A stretch of 6,316 bases of DNA from an uncultured Muribaculaceae bacterium (GTDB lineage Bacteria > Bacteroidota > Bacteroidia > Bacteroidales > Muribaculaceae): contig CAJUBM010000149.1 in assembly GCA_910584735.1 (NCBI GenBank), forward strand, positions 1 to 6,316, written 5' to 3'. Under the pieces are notes generated by a model, which saw only the letters and a program-made list of their open reading frames with translations, was not told where the DNA came from and searched no databases. This document shows, piece by piece, positions 1 through 6,316 of the stretch. Each line of letters opens with the position of its first letter. The stretch's first letter is position 1. The position numbers were made by a program, and so were the translations under genes.

Positions 1-76
1 GTCTCTTCGGGTGGCCTGCCGTCCCGGAGGTCCGGCGCCACTACCATCCGGCAACTTAAAATTACACTTACAATAT
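1..76. other. Window edge beyond the terminator, no gene assignable
   Basis: Bases 1-50 are GC-rich and 51-76 are AT-rich, like a gene end or start meeting an intergenic region. One plus-strand frame stays open from base 1 to a TGA at 76-78, another to a TAA at 57-59. On the minus strand an ATG at 45-47 opens a frame running off the edge (MVVAPDLRDG). None is long enough to choose between. Bases 24-35 also hold a small inverted repeat (CCGGA, GG, TCCGG), nested inside GTGGC (11-15) and GCCAC (37-41). Confidence 0.3.
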
Positions 77-108
77 GAGGCGATGTGTCGGATTTGACAC
101 ATCGCCTC
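77..108 (-). terminator. Probable intrinsic terminator after the large adhesin-like gene
   Basis: A perfect 13-bp stem (GAGGCGATGTGTC at 77-89 paired with 96-108) closes a 6-base loop, starting 66 bases past the stop codon of the large gene. Read on the minus strand, the stem is followed by an AT-rich stretch (ATATTG, then TAATTTT about 12 bases on) rather than a solid T run. On the plus strand the following bases are G/T-rich without a T run, so termination of leftward transcription is the better reading. The stem is seen directly; the terminator function is inferred. Confidence 0.7.
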
Positions 109-174
109 GGTGTGGTTGTCGTGGTATCAGTTAATTGTCAGTAGCTATAAGTAACTACCGGTCGTCGTCAGTTG

Positions 175-3100
175 TCAGCGGAGGTGTACCTTGAATGAGG
201 CCGGCGGCACGGTGACTACGTAGACGCCCGGGAGGAAGGTGCGCTCTACGGCTTTTTCGGCGGGGCCTTCATATACGAGGATGCCGGAAGCGTTGTAGAT
301 GGCGGCCTGGCGTCCGTCTGCTCCGATGATGGCTATGCGGCTTTCGGCGGCCTGCACTTTGACGTTGCCTGCGAAGACGCCGTTGATGCCCGATACTATT
401 ACTTCTATGGGGGTGCATGCCTCTGATTCACCTACGTTGTAGACTGTTGTCACTTTGTAGGTGTACTTGCCGTCGGCAAGGGCCTCGGTGTCGGTAAACA
501 CGTTGTAGGGCCACGGGGTCTCTTGGGTGGCTACCTTCACATCGTTGCGATAGATGTTGTAGCCCTGTAACTTGAGGCCTGCATCGCCGGGGAGTGTGAT
601 AAGCGGGGCGCGCCATACCAGCATTATGCCTTCATCGTTGTGGGTCGCTTCGAGGTCGGACGGAGCGTCAAGGGTGAAGGGGTTTCTGTTGACGATTATT
701 GCCGGGGTGGTGTTGTCGGCCGTGTTGGCGTCTACAGCATCATTATTGAGGAAGATTTCGGCATGAAGCTGCATGGTGGCCGGGTCAGACACTGTGAAGA
801 ATTTGCCGTTGAAGGTTATCACGGCTGATTCGCCGGGGGCGACGGTGGGACATTCGTAGTCGGTGAGTACGGACTTATCCAATTCCCACAGACCAACGGA
901 GTAATCCTTGTTGTTGCCTTCCATTGTCACGTTGCCTTTGTTGGTAACCTTGACGGTGACTTCGAAAGGTTCGCCGACGTTCACATTGGCCGGAGCCGTG
1001 AGTTCAGAGAGTGCCAGGTCGATTACCTCGCGGTTCACCGTCACATCGGCGGATGTGTTGTTGTCGGCGTTGATGTCACCTTCGAAGGTAACCACGGCAT
1101 GATAGGTGGTTGCCATCGGGTCGGCGTCGGTAAGAGTGCGTGAGAATTTAATCTGGGTGGTCTGTCCCGTCTCTATGGCGGGGACTTCGGATGCTTTTGC
1201 AATCTCGGTGGCTCCGTTGTAGAGGGCTACTTCGTAGTTGTCGGCTGTGGTGTTGCCGAGGTTGGCTACATCGACTGTGATATCGAAGGCTTCGCCGTTC
1301 TTCACCATTTCAGGCGCTGTGATGCCGGTGATGGCGAGGTCGGACTTCTCGGCGGTCTTCACGGTGTTGGAGGGTTTGGACTCGCCTGCATCGTAGACTG
1401 CTGACACGAAGTAGTTTCTTACAGGATGTACGGCGGCTGCCGATGCTTCCTGTGTCGCAGGGGCGGGGACGGAGAATGTGTTGGTGTTGGTCGGAATGAG
1501 TTCTTCGTTGATCTTTACGGAGTTCTCATAGACGTTGTAACCTTCGAGAGTAAGGGCCTGCACCTCCTTGATACGGATGTTGTCGATGAAGATAGCCATG
1601 TCGGCAGCGACTTTTGCGTTGAGGTGTATGGCTATATATTTGGCTGACGAGGGAATGTCGTTGCAGCTTATCTCTACCATCTTCTCGCCGGAATATTCAC
1701 CGTAGTTGGTATAGATGTTGTTTTCGTATTTTGATAAGAAAGTGAAGGCTGCGGTAGGATCAGCCGGGTCGAAACTGTCGTCTGTGGTGTACAGTATCTC
1801 GTAGGAATAGTAGTACATGTAGGACGACATCGACTTGAAGCCGATCAGGAACGATATGCTCAGGTTGTTGCCGGCATTGCCGTCAAGACGCGGCGATATG
1901 ATCCAGTCCGACTGGTTCTGTGTGCCTGTCTTGCGGAATGTGACGCCGAGTAGTTTGTTGCCGTCGACGCCCGATGTGGGATGGTCGGCTGTCTTGGTGG
2001 CTACTTTGAGTTTTGAGCCTGAGAGCATGTAGTAGTTCTGTCCGGCCGACTCGTCAAGGTCAAGGATTGTGAAGCCGTTGATGTTGTCGGTAGCTTCGTC
2101 CTCGCAGTCCTCGAATGATTCGGAGATATTGATGGGCACATAGTCCGGGTCGGTAAGGAAGTCCCAGGTCAGGTTGACCGAGCCGTCGGCGTTTTCGGTC
2201 ATCTGTAGGTTCTCCACAGCCGGATAACGGGTCTCGTCAAGGAACAGCGTATTTACTGTCGAGGGGGCAGATGTGTTGTTCGCGGGCTCCTCGTCGGCGG
2301 CATAATCTACCTTTGCTGAGAATGTGTAAGATTCGGCTGCGGCTGCCTGTGCGCTGTTCACGGGAAGAGTAATCTGCATTGAGGCGCTACCGAGGGACGG
2401 TATGTCAACAGTGGTTATGGCCGGGATTTCGCCCGGGAAGTCGGTGATGACGGATACGGTGTAGTCTGATGCCTGGACATCGGTGGAACCGTTATTGTCA
2501 ATGTTTACCGTAAGGGTGATCTCCTTGCCGGGGGTCATTGATTCAGGACATTTTATTGAAGACGCGGCCAGGTCGTGGCTCTTCATGTTGAATATCTTAA
2601 CGTTGTCGATACTCATGTTGCTGCCCCAGCTCGAGAGTGCGAGGAAGCCGATGCGGTAAGAGGTCTGGCACTGGGCGATGGCATCGGCGAGAGCTACGGT
2701 GTATTTCTTCCACTGGCTTGGATATTCATCGCTTGCCAGGGTAAGCGGTTCGCCTACGTTGGTCCATTCGCCGCCGTCAAGCGATACTTGCAGCTGCATC
2801 TGGTCGTTGCCGGATGTGTGGTGGTAGAACCAGTATTGGAGGGTTGGATTGGTCGCGGCCTCCTTTGCGATAGGCGCGGTGTAGAGACGTGACGATGCGC
2901 CTTTGCGGGCGTTGTAGCTTTCATAGAAAATAAGGCCTCCGTCACCGTCCTGCGGATAGTTGCTTGGAGCCTGCGGGGAGCGGTCGTACACGACCCATAT
3001 CTTGTTGTTGCTGTTGGGGTCGTCGACAAGTTCCACGTCCCACCATTTTCTCAGCACGGGCTCGCCGTTTTCGGCGAATGAGTCGGCGAATGGCAGGGGT

Positions 3101-4269
3101 ATCGTACCGAGCTTTACAGAGTTGGATTCCACGGCATCGGATAGCTTGCTGCCGTAGACGGTCTGGACCTTATATGAGAGGGCCTGTAGTTCTTCCGGGG
3201 TGAAATCCTCGGTGTAGGATGTGGCGGTTACAGTCTGGGAGATAGGGGTCTCCACGCCGTCAACCACACGTGTGAGCTGGTAGGATACATTGGCTGTATT
3301 GAGGGCAGCGCCGTGTATGCCTACAGTGACAGCCTCCCATGTGAGGGTGGCGGTGTTGCCTGAAAGGGTGAGGGCGGCCTTGGATGTGGCGGCGGGGATT
3401 TCCGGGCCGATGAAGGCGTGTGTCGTCACGCGGTCGGAGGTCTCGTCTCCGTCAATGATTTCTACATGGTAGTCGGCTTCACCTTCAGGTGCAGGGTCGT
3501 CAGTCCAGCTTATAGCAGAGCCTTTTGCGGCAGTGCCGCTATGTACCAGTATAGGGTTAGGGTCGGGATTGCCGTTGTCGAGGGTCTGGCCGCGATAGAT
3601 TTTGTAGGTCTGAGTGCCTGAGAGTTCTCCGCCGGACTTCGTGGTCATCGGCATGGTGAACGTTATCACGGCTTTTGCCGCACCGTTTATGTCGGGAGTG
3701 ACGGTGAAGTCGCTTACGGCCAGAGGCGCCGGGTTTGCGCCATGGTCTTCCACATACATGCGGTAGCAGGCCACGGTGCTTTTCCCGTGGAGCGACAGGC
3801 GGTGCTTGCCTGTCTCTGTGACGAAGAATTCAATCACGCGGTCTTCTGCAGAGTAGGAGGTCGCATACGGAAGGTTGCGGAATTCGTTTATTAAATTAAA
3901 GGCCGTTGGGTCTTCTCCCCGGCCTATGAGCAGGTCGAGATGGAACGGGTTGGGGTCGCTCTGGGCATATGGCGCCGGAGCAAGATGCCACTTGTACAGG
4001 TGGTTCGTCTCAAGGTCTATTTCCGGGGTGGTGAGATAGTCATCGAAGTCGAACGCGGAATAGCCGTTGTAGAGGTAGACATTCTGCTGGTATGAATAGA
4101 ACTGCCATACCTTTGATACACGGTCTATCGTAGGGCTTGAATGAGTGCACTTGTCGAAATTTGCCTGAAGTCTGAAGTCAAAGACTACCGGCGCGTCCTG
4201 CGCTGATACCGTCGCGGCAGAGGCTGCCAGGCATCCCAATGCGATCGAACGTAGTAGAAGTTTTCTCAT
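175..4269 (-). CDS. Large multidomain surface/secreted protein: choice-of-anchor J, Fn3, CARDB modules and T9SS type A-like tail
   Basis: Encodes 1364 residues. The signal peptide probably ends after Ala23 (TVSA before QDAP). Approximate order: 27-175 jelly-roll-like (DDYLTTPEIDL); 183-290 and 296-386 Fn3-like; 392-562 choice-of-anchor J/MAM-like, ending MSIDNVKIF; 565-673 CARDB-like; 684-705 first strands of an Fn3 (VNLTWDF); 714-902 choice-of-anchor J-like (ISESFEDC to FIDNIRI); 905-968 the rest of that Fn3 (LEGYNVYENSVKI, YFVSAVYDAGES); 976-1078 and 1083-1194 CARDB-like, each closing with an Asp/Asn-rich DxNxxDN-type loop; 1200-1288 complete Fn3; about 1301-1364 sorting domain (AIIGADGR, AIYNASG, PGVYVVTV, FKVHLR). 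The layout resembles Porphyromonas gingipain/HagA adhesin regions, where such modules bind host or matrix ligands. No protease or glycosidase catalytic motif is visible, so adhesion or glycan binding is inference. It is the last and largest gene of the cluster, 109 bp after the FISUMP-like gene, with overlapping palindromes in that gap and a hairpin after its stop. The reading frame is intact. Confidence 0.94.
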   Translation of the reverse strand: MRKLLLRSIALGCLAASAATVSAQDAPVVFDFRLQANFDKCTHSSPTIDRVSKVWQFYSYQQNVYLYNGYSAFDFDDYLTTPEIDLETNHLYKWHLAPAPYAQSDPNPFHLDLLIGRGEDPTAFNLINEFRNLPYATSYSAEDRVIEFFVTETGKHRLSLHGKSTVACYRMYVEDHGANPAPLAVSDFTVTPDINGAAKAVITFTMPMTTKSGGELSGTQTYKIYRGQTLDNGNPDPNPILVHSGTAAKGSAISWTDDPAPEGEADYHVEIIDGDETSDRVTTHAFIGPEIPAATSKAALTLSGNTATLTWEAVTVGIHGAALNTANVSYQLTRVVDGVETPISQTVTATSYTEDFTPEELQALSYKVQTVYGSKLSDAVESNSVKLGTIPLPFADSFAENGEPVLRKWWDVELVDDPNSNNKIWVVYDRSPQAPSNYPQDGDGGLIFYESYNARKGASSRLYTAPIAKEAATNPTLQYWFYHHTSGNDQMQLQVSLDGGEWTNVGEPLTLASDEYPSQWKKYTVALADAIAQCQTSYRIGFLALSSWGSNMSIDNVKIFNMKSHDLAASSIKCPESMTPGKEITLTVNIDNNGSTDVQASDYTVSVITDFPGEIPAITTVDIPSLGSASMQITLPVNSAQAAAAESYTFSAKVDYAADEEPANNTSAPSTVNTLFLDETRYPAVENLQMTENADGSVNLTWDFLTDPDYVPINISESFEDCEDEATDNINGFTILDLDESAGQNYYMLSGSKLKVATKTADHPTSGVDGNKLLGVTFRKTGTQNQSDWIISPRLDGNAGNNLSISFLIGFKSMSSYMYYYSYEILYTTDDSFDPADPTAAFTFLSKYENNIYTNYGEYSGEKMVEISCNDIPSSAKYIAIHLNAKVAADMAIFIDNIRIKEVQALTLEGYNVYENSVKINEELIPTNTNTFSVPAPATQEASAAAVHPVRNYFVSAVYDAGESKPSNTVKTAEKSDLAITGITAPEMVKNGEAFDITVDVANLGNTTADNYEVALYNGATEIAKASEVPAIETGQTTQIKFSRTLTDADPMATTYHAVVTFEGDINADNNTSADVTVNREVIDLALSELTAPANVNVGEPFEVTVKVTNKGNVTMEGNNKDYSVGLWELDKSVLTDYECPTVAPGESAVITFNGKFFTVSDPATMQLHAEIFLNNDAVDANTADNTTPAIIVNRNPFTLDAPSDLEATHNDEGIMLVWRAPLITLPGDAGLKLQGYNIYRNDVKVATQETPWPYNVFTDTEALADGKYTYKVTTVYNVGESEACTPIEVIVSGINGVFAGNVKVQAAESRIAIIGADGRQAAIYNASGILVYEGPAEKAVERTFLPGVYVVTVPPASFKVHLR

Positions 4270-4283
4270 GAGGGTATATTATG

Positions 4284-4294
4284 GTTTGGTTAAA
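4284..4294 (-). promoter_or_regulatory. Leader motif TTTAACCAAAC before the large gene
   Basis: This motif lies 14 bases before the ATG and differs by one base from the motif before the FISUMP-like gene. It is followed by AT-rich sequence with no purine-rich Shine-Dalgarno sequence. The likely role is an unstructured ribosome-entry leader; a shared regulatory site is possible but unsupported. Confidence 0.35.
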
Positions 4295-4317
4295 AATGGC
4301 TATGAGGTGAGGTTGCG

Positions 4318-4339
4318 GTATGCCCCATATGGGGCATAC
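4318..4339. repeat. Perfect 22-bp palindrome overlapping the 30-bp palindrome
   Basis: The left half is GTATGCCCCAT and the right half is its exact reverse complement, giving a potential 9-bp hairpin with an AUAU loop. Bases 4334-4339 also form one arm of the adjoining 30-bp palindrome, so the GTATGC/GCATAC arm occurs three times (4318-4323, 4334-4339, 4358-4363) and the middle copy can pair with either outer copy. The centre lies about 60 bases upstream of the large gene's start codon, within its leader if the genes are cotranscribed. Confidence 0.85.
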
Positions 4340-4363
4340 GTCAGGGCGCGCCCTGACGTATGC
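4334..4363. repeat. Perfect 30-bp palindrome in the gap before the large gene
   Basis: Every base pairs with its symmetric partner. The left half is GCATACGTCAGGGCG and the centre holds GGCGCGCC. As RNA it would fold into a GC-rich hairpin of about 13 bp with a 4-base loop. It begins 15 bases past the stop of the FISUMP-like gene and shares its outer six bases (4334-4339) with the neighbouring 22-bp palindrome. No T run follows on either strand, so it is not a standard intrinsic terminator. It could be a dispersed palindromic repeat, an RNA stability or processing element, or a binding site for a dimeric protein. Confidence 0.85.
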
Positions 4364-4378
4364 TTGAAAAGTTAGAGG

Positions 4379-5743
4379 TTATTCGTGTACCGGACGTATC
4401 TGCACGCCGCCTGCGCGGGCGCTCCACTTCTGTATGGAGGGGTCGCCGAACGATGCTCCGTAGCCGGTGCGCGTTGCGTTGAGCATGTATGCTCCGCTGG
4501 AGGTGCCGAACTCTGTCTCGCCGGTAGGGTAGGTGAGAGATTCGTTCCCGCGCATGTAGACACCCTTGTAGGTCTCCATGCCGTAGGCCGGGAGCATGAT
4601 GGAGTTGCCGTTGGGGCCGGTCACCTTGTAGCCGTTCGACTGCTTTTCCCAGGTGCAGTTGTTGATGAGTTCCTCCATCTCAGCCTTGGTGGGCATGCGC
4701 CAACCGTCTCCCCAGTACTGTGTGGCGGCGTCATACTGTGTGCCGCAGATGCTGGTGCCTATGTCTTCATAGGTCTCTGTGTATGGGTCGAAGTACTTAT
4801 AGTTATATGAGTGGGTGTACTGCTTCTCGAAAAGCTCTCCCCAGCAGAGGAACAGGCCGTAACCTGAGGGTGTCTGTGCGCCGAGGTTGAACGATGCCCA
4901 TTTCACGGACAGGCCGAGGTCTATCATGTCGGAAGCTGTGGGCTTGGGAACATCGGGACGCACCTGTTCCGGCACGGCCCCGTAGACGGCGCGTACGTTG
5001 AACCCTACCTCGGGGTAGTCGTAGCCGTCGGCGCGCTGCATGTTGGCATCGAGACATGCACGGTAGTTGCGACACTCCTGCGTTATGTCGTCCTGCACGT
5101 ATTCCGTGGCCGTCCAAAGGAAGGCGTTTATTCCGTCGTGGGTATGCTCGGCGTCAACCATGTTGCCTGCGCAGGGGAAGAATATCGTATTGCCGTTCTT
5201 TTTCGATGTGCCGAGCATGCCGGTAACGCCGTTTATGCCGGTCTTCTGCCATGTGCAGTTCAGCACCAGTTCGTTGAATTCCTCCTGTGTGGGCATACGC
5301 CACTGTTCGCCCCATTTCATATGGGCCACGTCATATTTGGTGCCGGTGATGGTGGCGCCGAGTTTGAGGTATTTCTCCCACTCCTCGCAGTCCCAGTCGT
5401 TGTAGTCCCAGTATGCCCACTTGTAGTTCTCGTAGGTGTACTCGTCTTTGGGCTCGATTTCGCCGTAGGCATAGAAGTTGCCGGGTTCGTCGACTGCCGT
5501 TGCCCCGATGTTGTAGGTAGCCCATTTCACGGAGAGGCCTAAGTCGACCATCTTGTCCTGTGGGTCTACCGGGCCGGGACCCGGGGTGTCTCCATCGTTT
5601 TCGAACGTTATTTTCACAACATCCGTCACATTGTGTGTCTCAGAGGAGCCGTTGGCGAGATGTATGCGCATTATTTTCTGCTGCTGGGCCGTCATTGCGA
5701 GGGTGCCCAGGGCAACCATTGCTAATAATGATATTTTTCTCAT
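4379..5743 (-). CDS. Exported protein with two tandem FISUMP-like domains
   Basis: Encodes 454 residues. The signal peptide probably ends after Ala19 (AMTA before QQQ); Gln at +1 is common in Bacteroidota. There is no lipobox cysteine. Residues 21-48 (KIMRIHLANG to DVVKITF) resemble the short beta module of the neighbouring 152-residue protein. A Pro/Gly linker follows at 52-62. Two divergent copies of one domain follow at 66-255 and 274-454. Each starts with DLGLSVKWA, then has GTxYDxA, WGxxWRMPT (148-152 and 348-352), NCTW (162-165 and 362-365), NGN followed by a hydrophobic strand, and a closing VRAVYG or IRPVHE. This fits the Fibrobacter succinogenes major paralogous domain, related to C-type-lectin or formylglycine-enzyme-like folds. 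The assignment comes from motif memory, not a search. No enzyme motif is evident; ligand binding on or near the cell surface is inferred. Unlike both neighbours it lacks a T9SS sorting tail, ending directly with the second domain. Confidence 0.93.
   Translation of the reverse strand: MRKISLLAMVALGTLAMTAQQQKIMRIHLANGSSETHNVTDVVKITFENDGDTPGPGPVDPQDKMVDLGLSVKWATYNIGATAVDEPGNFYAYGEIEPKDEYTYENYKWAYWDYNDWDCEEWEKYLKLGATITGTKYDVAHMKWGEQWRMPTQEEFNELVLNCTWQKTGINGVTGMLGTSKKNGNTIFFPCAGNMVDAEHTHDGINAFLWTATEYVQDDITQECRNYRACLDANMQRADGYDYPEVGFNVRAVYGAVPEQVRPDVPKPTASDMIDLGLSVKWASFNLGAQTPSGYGLFLCWGELFEKQYTHSYNYKYFDPYTETYEDIGTSICGTQYDAATQYWGDGWRMPTKAEMEELINNCTWEKQSNGYKVTGPNGNSIMLPAYGMETYKGVYMRGNESLTYPTGETEFGTSSGAYMLNATRTGYGASFGDPSIQKWSARAGGVQIRPVHE
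4382..4924 (-). repeat. Second copy of the FISUMP-like domain (residues 274-454)
   Basis: This copy starts IDLGLSVKWAS and repeats GTQYDAA, WGDGWRMPT and NCTW. Its WRMPT lies exactly 200 residues after that of the first copy. It has an extended NGYKVTGPNGNSIMLPA strand region and ends at the stop codon with IRPVHE. The Trp-rich insert of the first copy is replaced by a Tyr-rich segment (YNYKYFDPYTETYED), so the two copies may bind different ligands; that is inference. Confidence 0.75.
4979..5548 (-). repeat. First copy of the FISUMP-like domain (residues 66-255)
   Basis: This is the upstream copy of a domain-scale duplication in the 454-residue protein. It shares DLGLSVKWA, GTKYDVA, WGEQWRMPT and NCTW with the second copy, but has a longer middle with a Trp/Tyr/Asp-rich insert (KWAYWDYNDWDCEEW, near residues 108-122). 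The similarity is clear in protein and weak at DNA level except at the opening motif, so the duplication is old or the copies were recruited separately. Confidence 0.75.
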
Positions 5744-5749
5744 CTGATT

Positions 5750-5760
5750 GTTCGGTTAAA
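5750..5760 (-). promoter_or_regulatory. Leader motif TTTAACCGAAC before the FISUMP-like gene
   Basis: This motif lies 6 bases before the ATG, in the 38-bp gap after the first gene. Nearly the same sequence (TTTAACCAAAC) precedes the large gene, and a looser AACCCAATAAC (6254-6264) precedes the first gene. No Shine-Dalgarno sequence is present. The A/C-rich, unstructured leader is typical of Bacteroidota translation starts, so this is more likely a translation-favouring leader than a regulator site. Confidence 0.35.
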
Positions 5761-5781
5761 GGTCTGTGTATGAGATGGGAC

Positions 5782-6240
5782 TTAGAAGGATATTTTTGTG
5801 ACGAAGGTCCCTACGCGTACGATGTAAATCCCTGCGGCGAGGTCCGATACGGAGAGTGAGAATTCGCCTGTGGCGCGTGTCTGTGTCACGCAGCGTCCGT
5901 CGGTGGTGTACACGCTTATATCGGTGTCGGCGGGAATATTGGCGAAAGTCACCATCCCCGTTGCGTATGTCACCGTTATGCCGGGCTGTTCCATTTCGTT
6001 TAGCGCGGTTACGGTAGTGAAGTCGATGTTGTCAACTTTGTCCATCTCGAATCGTACGCCTACGGGTTGTGCCGTGGAAGAGATTACGAGTGTCTGGCCT
6101 GAGAACTGCACCTCAGGTTTTGTATCGAGAAGGAATGTCACGGGTTCGCCTGAAGTCGGGATTACTCTCAGTGCTATCGATTCTGCTGCTGAAGCTGCGA
6201 ATGTTATCAGCAAGGAGAGCATTAGTAAGAACTTTCTCAT
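5782..6240 (-). CDS. Small exported protein with T9SS type A-like C-terminal sorting domain
   Basis: Encodes 152 residues. Residues 1-18 or 1-19 form a signal peptide (MRK, a hydrophobic run, then FAASA before AE). Residues 20-75 are a beta-rich module: a strand around ALRV, a G-containing turn, VTFLLDTKPEVQF, LVI, then FEMDKVDNIDF. From memory, this resembles the N-terminal half of many small Bacteroidales T9SS substrates. Residues about 88-152 look like a type A sorting domain, with ISVYTTDGR near 108-116, AGIYIVRVG near 136-144 and a final TKISF. In that family the tail directs the protein through the T9SS and may be cleaved or exchanged for a surface anchor. No catalytic residues are visible, so the mature protein is little more than the small module. 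The ATG is preceded by an A-rich leader without a Shine-Dalgarno sequence, normal for Bacteroidota. It is the first gene of the cluster, 38 bp before the FISUMP-like gene. The CDS is secure; its role is unknown. Confidence 0.9.
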   Translation of the reverse strand: MRKFLLMLSLLITFAASAAESIALRVIPTSGEPVTFLLDTKPEVQFSGQTLVISSTAQPVGVRFEMDKVDNIDFTTVTALNEMEQPGITVTYATGMVTFANIPADTDISVYTTDGRCVTQTRATGEFSLSVSDLAAGIYIVRVGTFVTKISF

Positions 6241-6273
6241 TTGTCTGATTTATGTTATTGGGTTACTACTGGT

Positions 6274-6286
6274 GCGATAAAATCGC
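6274..6286. repeat. Short inverted repeat in the leader of the first gene
   Basis: GCGAT (6274-6278) and ATCGC (6282-6286) are perfect inverted copies separated by three A bases on the plus strand. In the transcript this would be a 5-bp hairpin about 34 bases before the start codon. It might be a small leader hairpin or an operator half-site pair, but a repeat this short can arise by chance. Confidence 0.35.
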
Positions 6287-6303
6287 GTTAGTTTAGAAAT
6301 CAT

Positions 6304-6311
6304 CAAATAAA
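6304..6311 (-). promoter_or_regulatory. Weak candidate Bacteroides-type -7 element for the cluster
   Basis: On the minus strand these bases read TTTATTTG, one mismatch from the TAnnTTTG -7 consensus of the Bacteroides primary sigma factor. Transcription would start about 55-60 bases before the first gene's ATG. The matching -33 TTTG would fall beyond the window edge, so it cannot be tested here. No better match lies between 6241 and 6316. Confidence 0.25.
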
Positions 6312-6316
6312 GAGAG

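Noticed and set aside
110..174. Repeated CAGTT/GTCAG-like words between the stop codon and the hairpin
   Set aside because: The copies are short and imperfect, with no regular spacing, so a repeat array or CRISPR cannot be supported.
4225..4240. Possible lipoprotein signal (ALGC, Cys13) in the large protein
   Set aside because: The residue three before the cysteine is Ala and the hydrophobic stretch before it is too short. A signal peptidase I site (VSA before Q) lies ten residues later, and the sorting tail suits a T9SS substrate rather than a lipoprotein.
4318..4363. Overlapping palindromes as an ordinary intrinsic terminator
   Set aside because: Neither strand has a T run directly after the stems; the nearest five-T stretch on the minus strand is about 20 bases further on.
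4367..4374. TAACTTTT on the minus strand as a -7 promoter element for the large gene
   Set aside because: It matches TAnnTTTG except for the last base, but no TTTG lies at the expected distance upstream in the GC-rich end of the FISUMP-like gene. One near match is too weak to call.
5138..5542. Plus-strand open frame of 134 codons, and a similar one at 4385-4810 (141 codons), opposite the FISUMP-like gene
   Set aside because: Both lie inside the FISUMP-like coding region, whose repeated motifs fix the minus-strand frame. Long antisense frames are expected in GC-rich coding DNA.
5870..6280. Plus-strand open frame of 136 codons opposite the small exported gene
   Set aside because: It is antisense to a gene with a clear signal peptide and sorting domain, overlaps its whole N-terminal half, and its translation shows no family motif.

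Overview
The window looks like part of a gut-type Bacteroidales chromosome, most plausibly Muribaculaceae or a close relative. The grounds are gene content and style: exported proteins that start Met-Arg-Lys, type IX secretion (T9SS) type A-like C-terminal domains, gingipain-like choice-of-anchor J, CARDB and Fn3 modules, FISUMP-like modules beginning DLGLSVKW, no Shine-Dalgarno sequence, and moderately GC-rich coding sequence with AT-rich first codons. The taxonomic call is inference; no marker gene is present.

Layout: all three genes lie on the minus strand, so transcription runs from high to low coordinates. First is a 152-residue exported protein (5782-6240) made of a signal peptide, a small beta module and a T9SS-type sorting domain. 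After 38 bp comes a 454-residue exported protein (4379-5743) with two divergent copies of a FISUMP-like domain. After 109 bp comes a 1364-residue surface or secreted protein (175-4269) built from jelly-roll, Fn3 and CARDB modules and ending in a sorting domain. A strong hairpin at 77-108 follows the last gene and probably ends transcription. Bases 1-76 hold no gene that can be supported.

How the genes work together: all three products have signal peptides and none has a recognisable catalytic motif. Two carry T9SS-type tails, so the cluster most likely supplies extracellular or surface-bound adhesion or binding proteins. The ligands cannot be read from the sequence. The close spacing of the first two genes suggests cotranscription. 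The third may be cotranscribed or separately controlled.

The most unusual DNA is in the 109-bp gap before the large gene. A perfect 30-bp palindrome and a perfect 22-bp palindrome overlap by six bases, so the shared arm can pair with only one partner at a time. This could be a dispersed palindromic repeat, an RNA processing or attenuation element, or a protein-binding site. I found no convincing sign of an entirely new system. The three genes belong to recognisable Bacteroidales families of unknown precise function.
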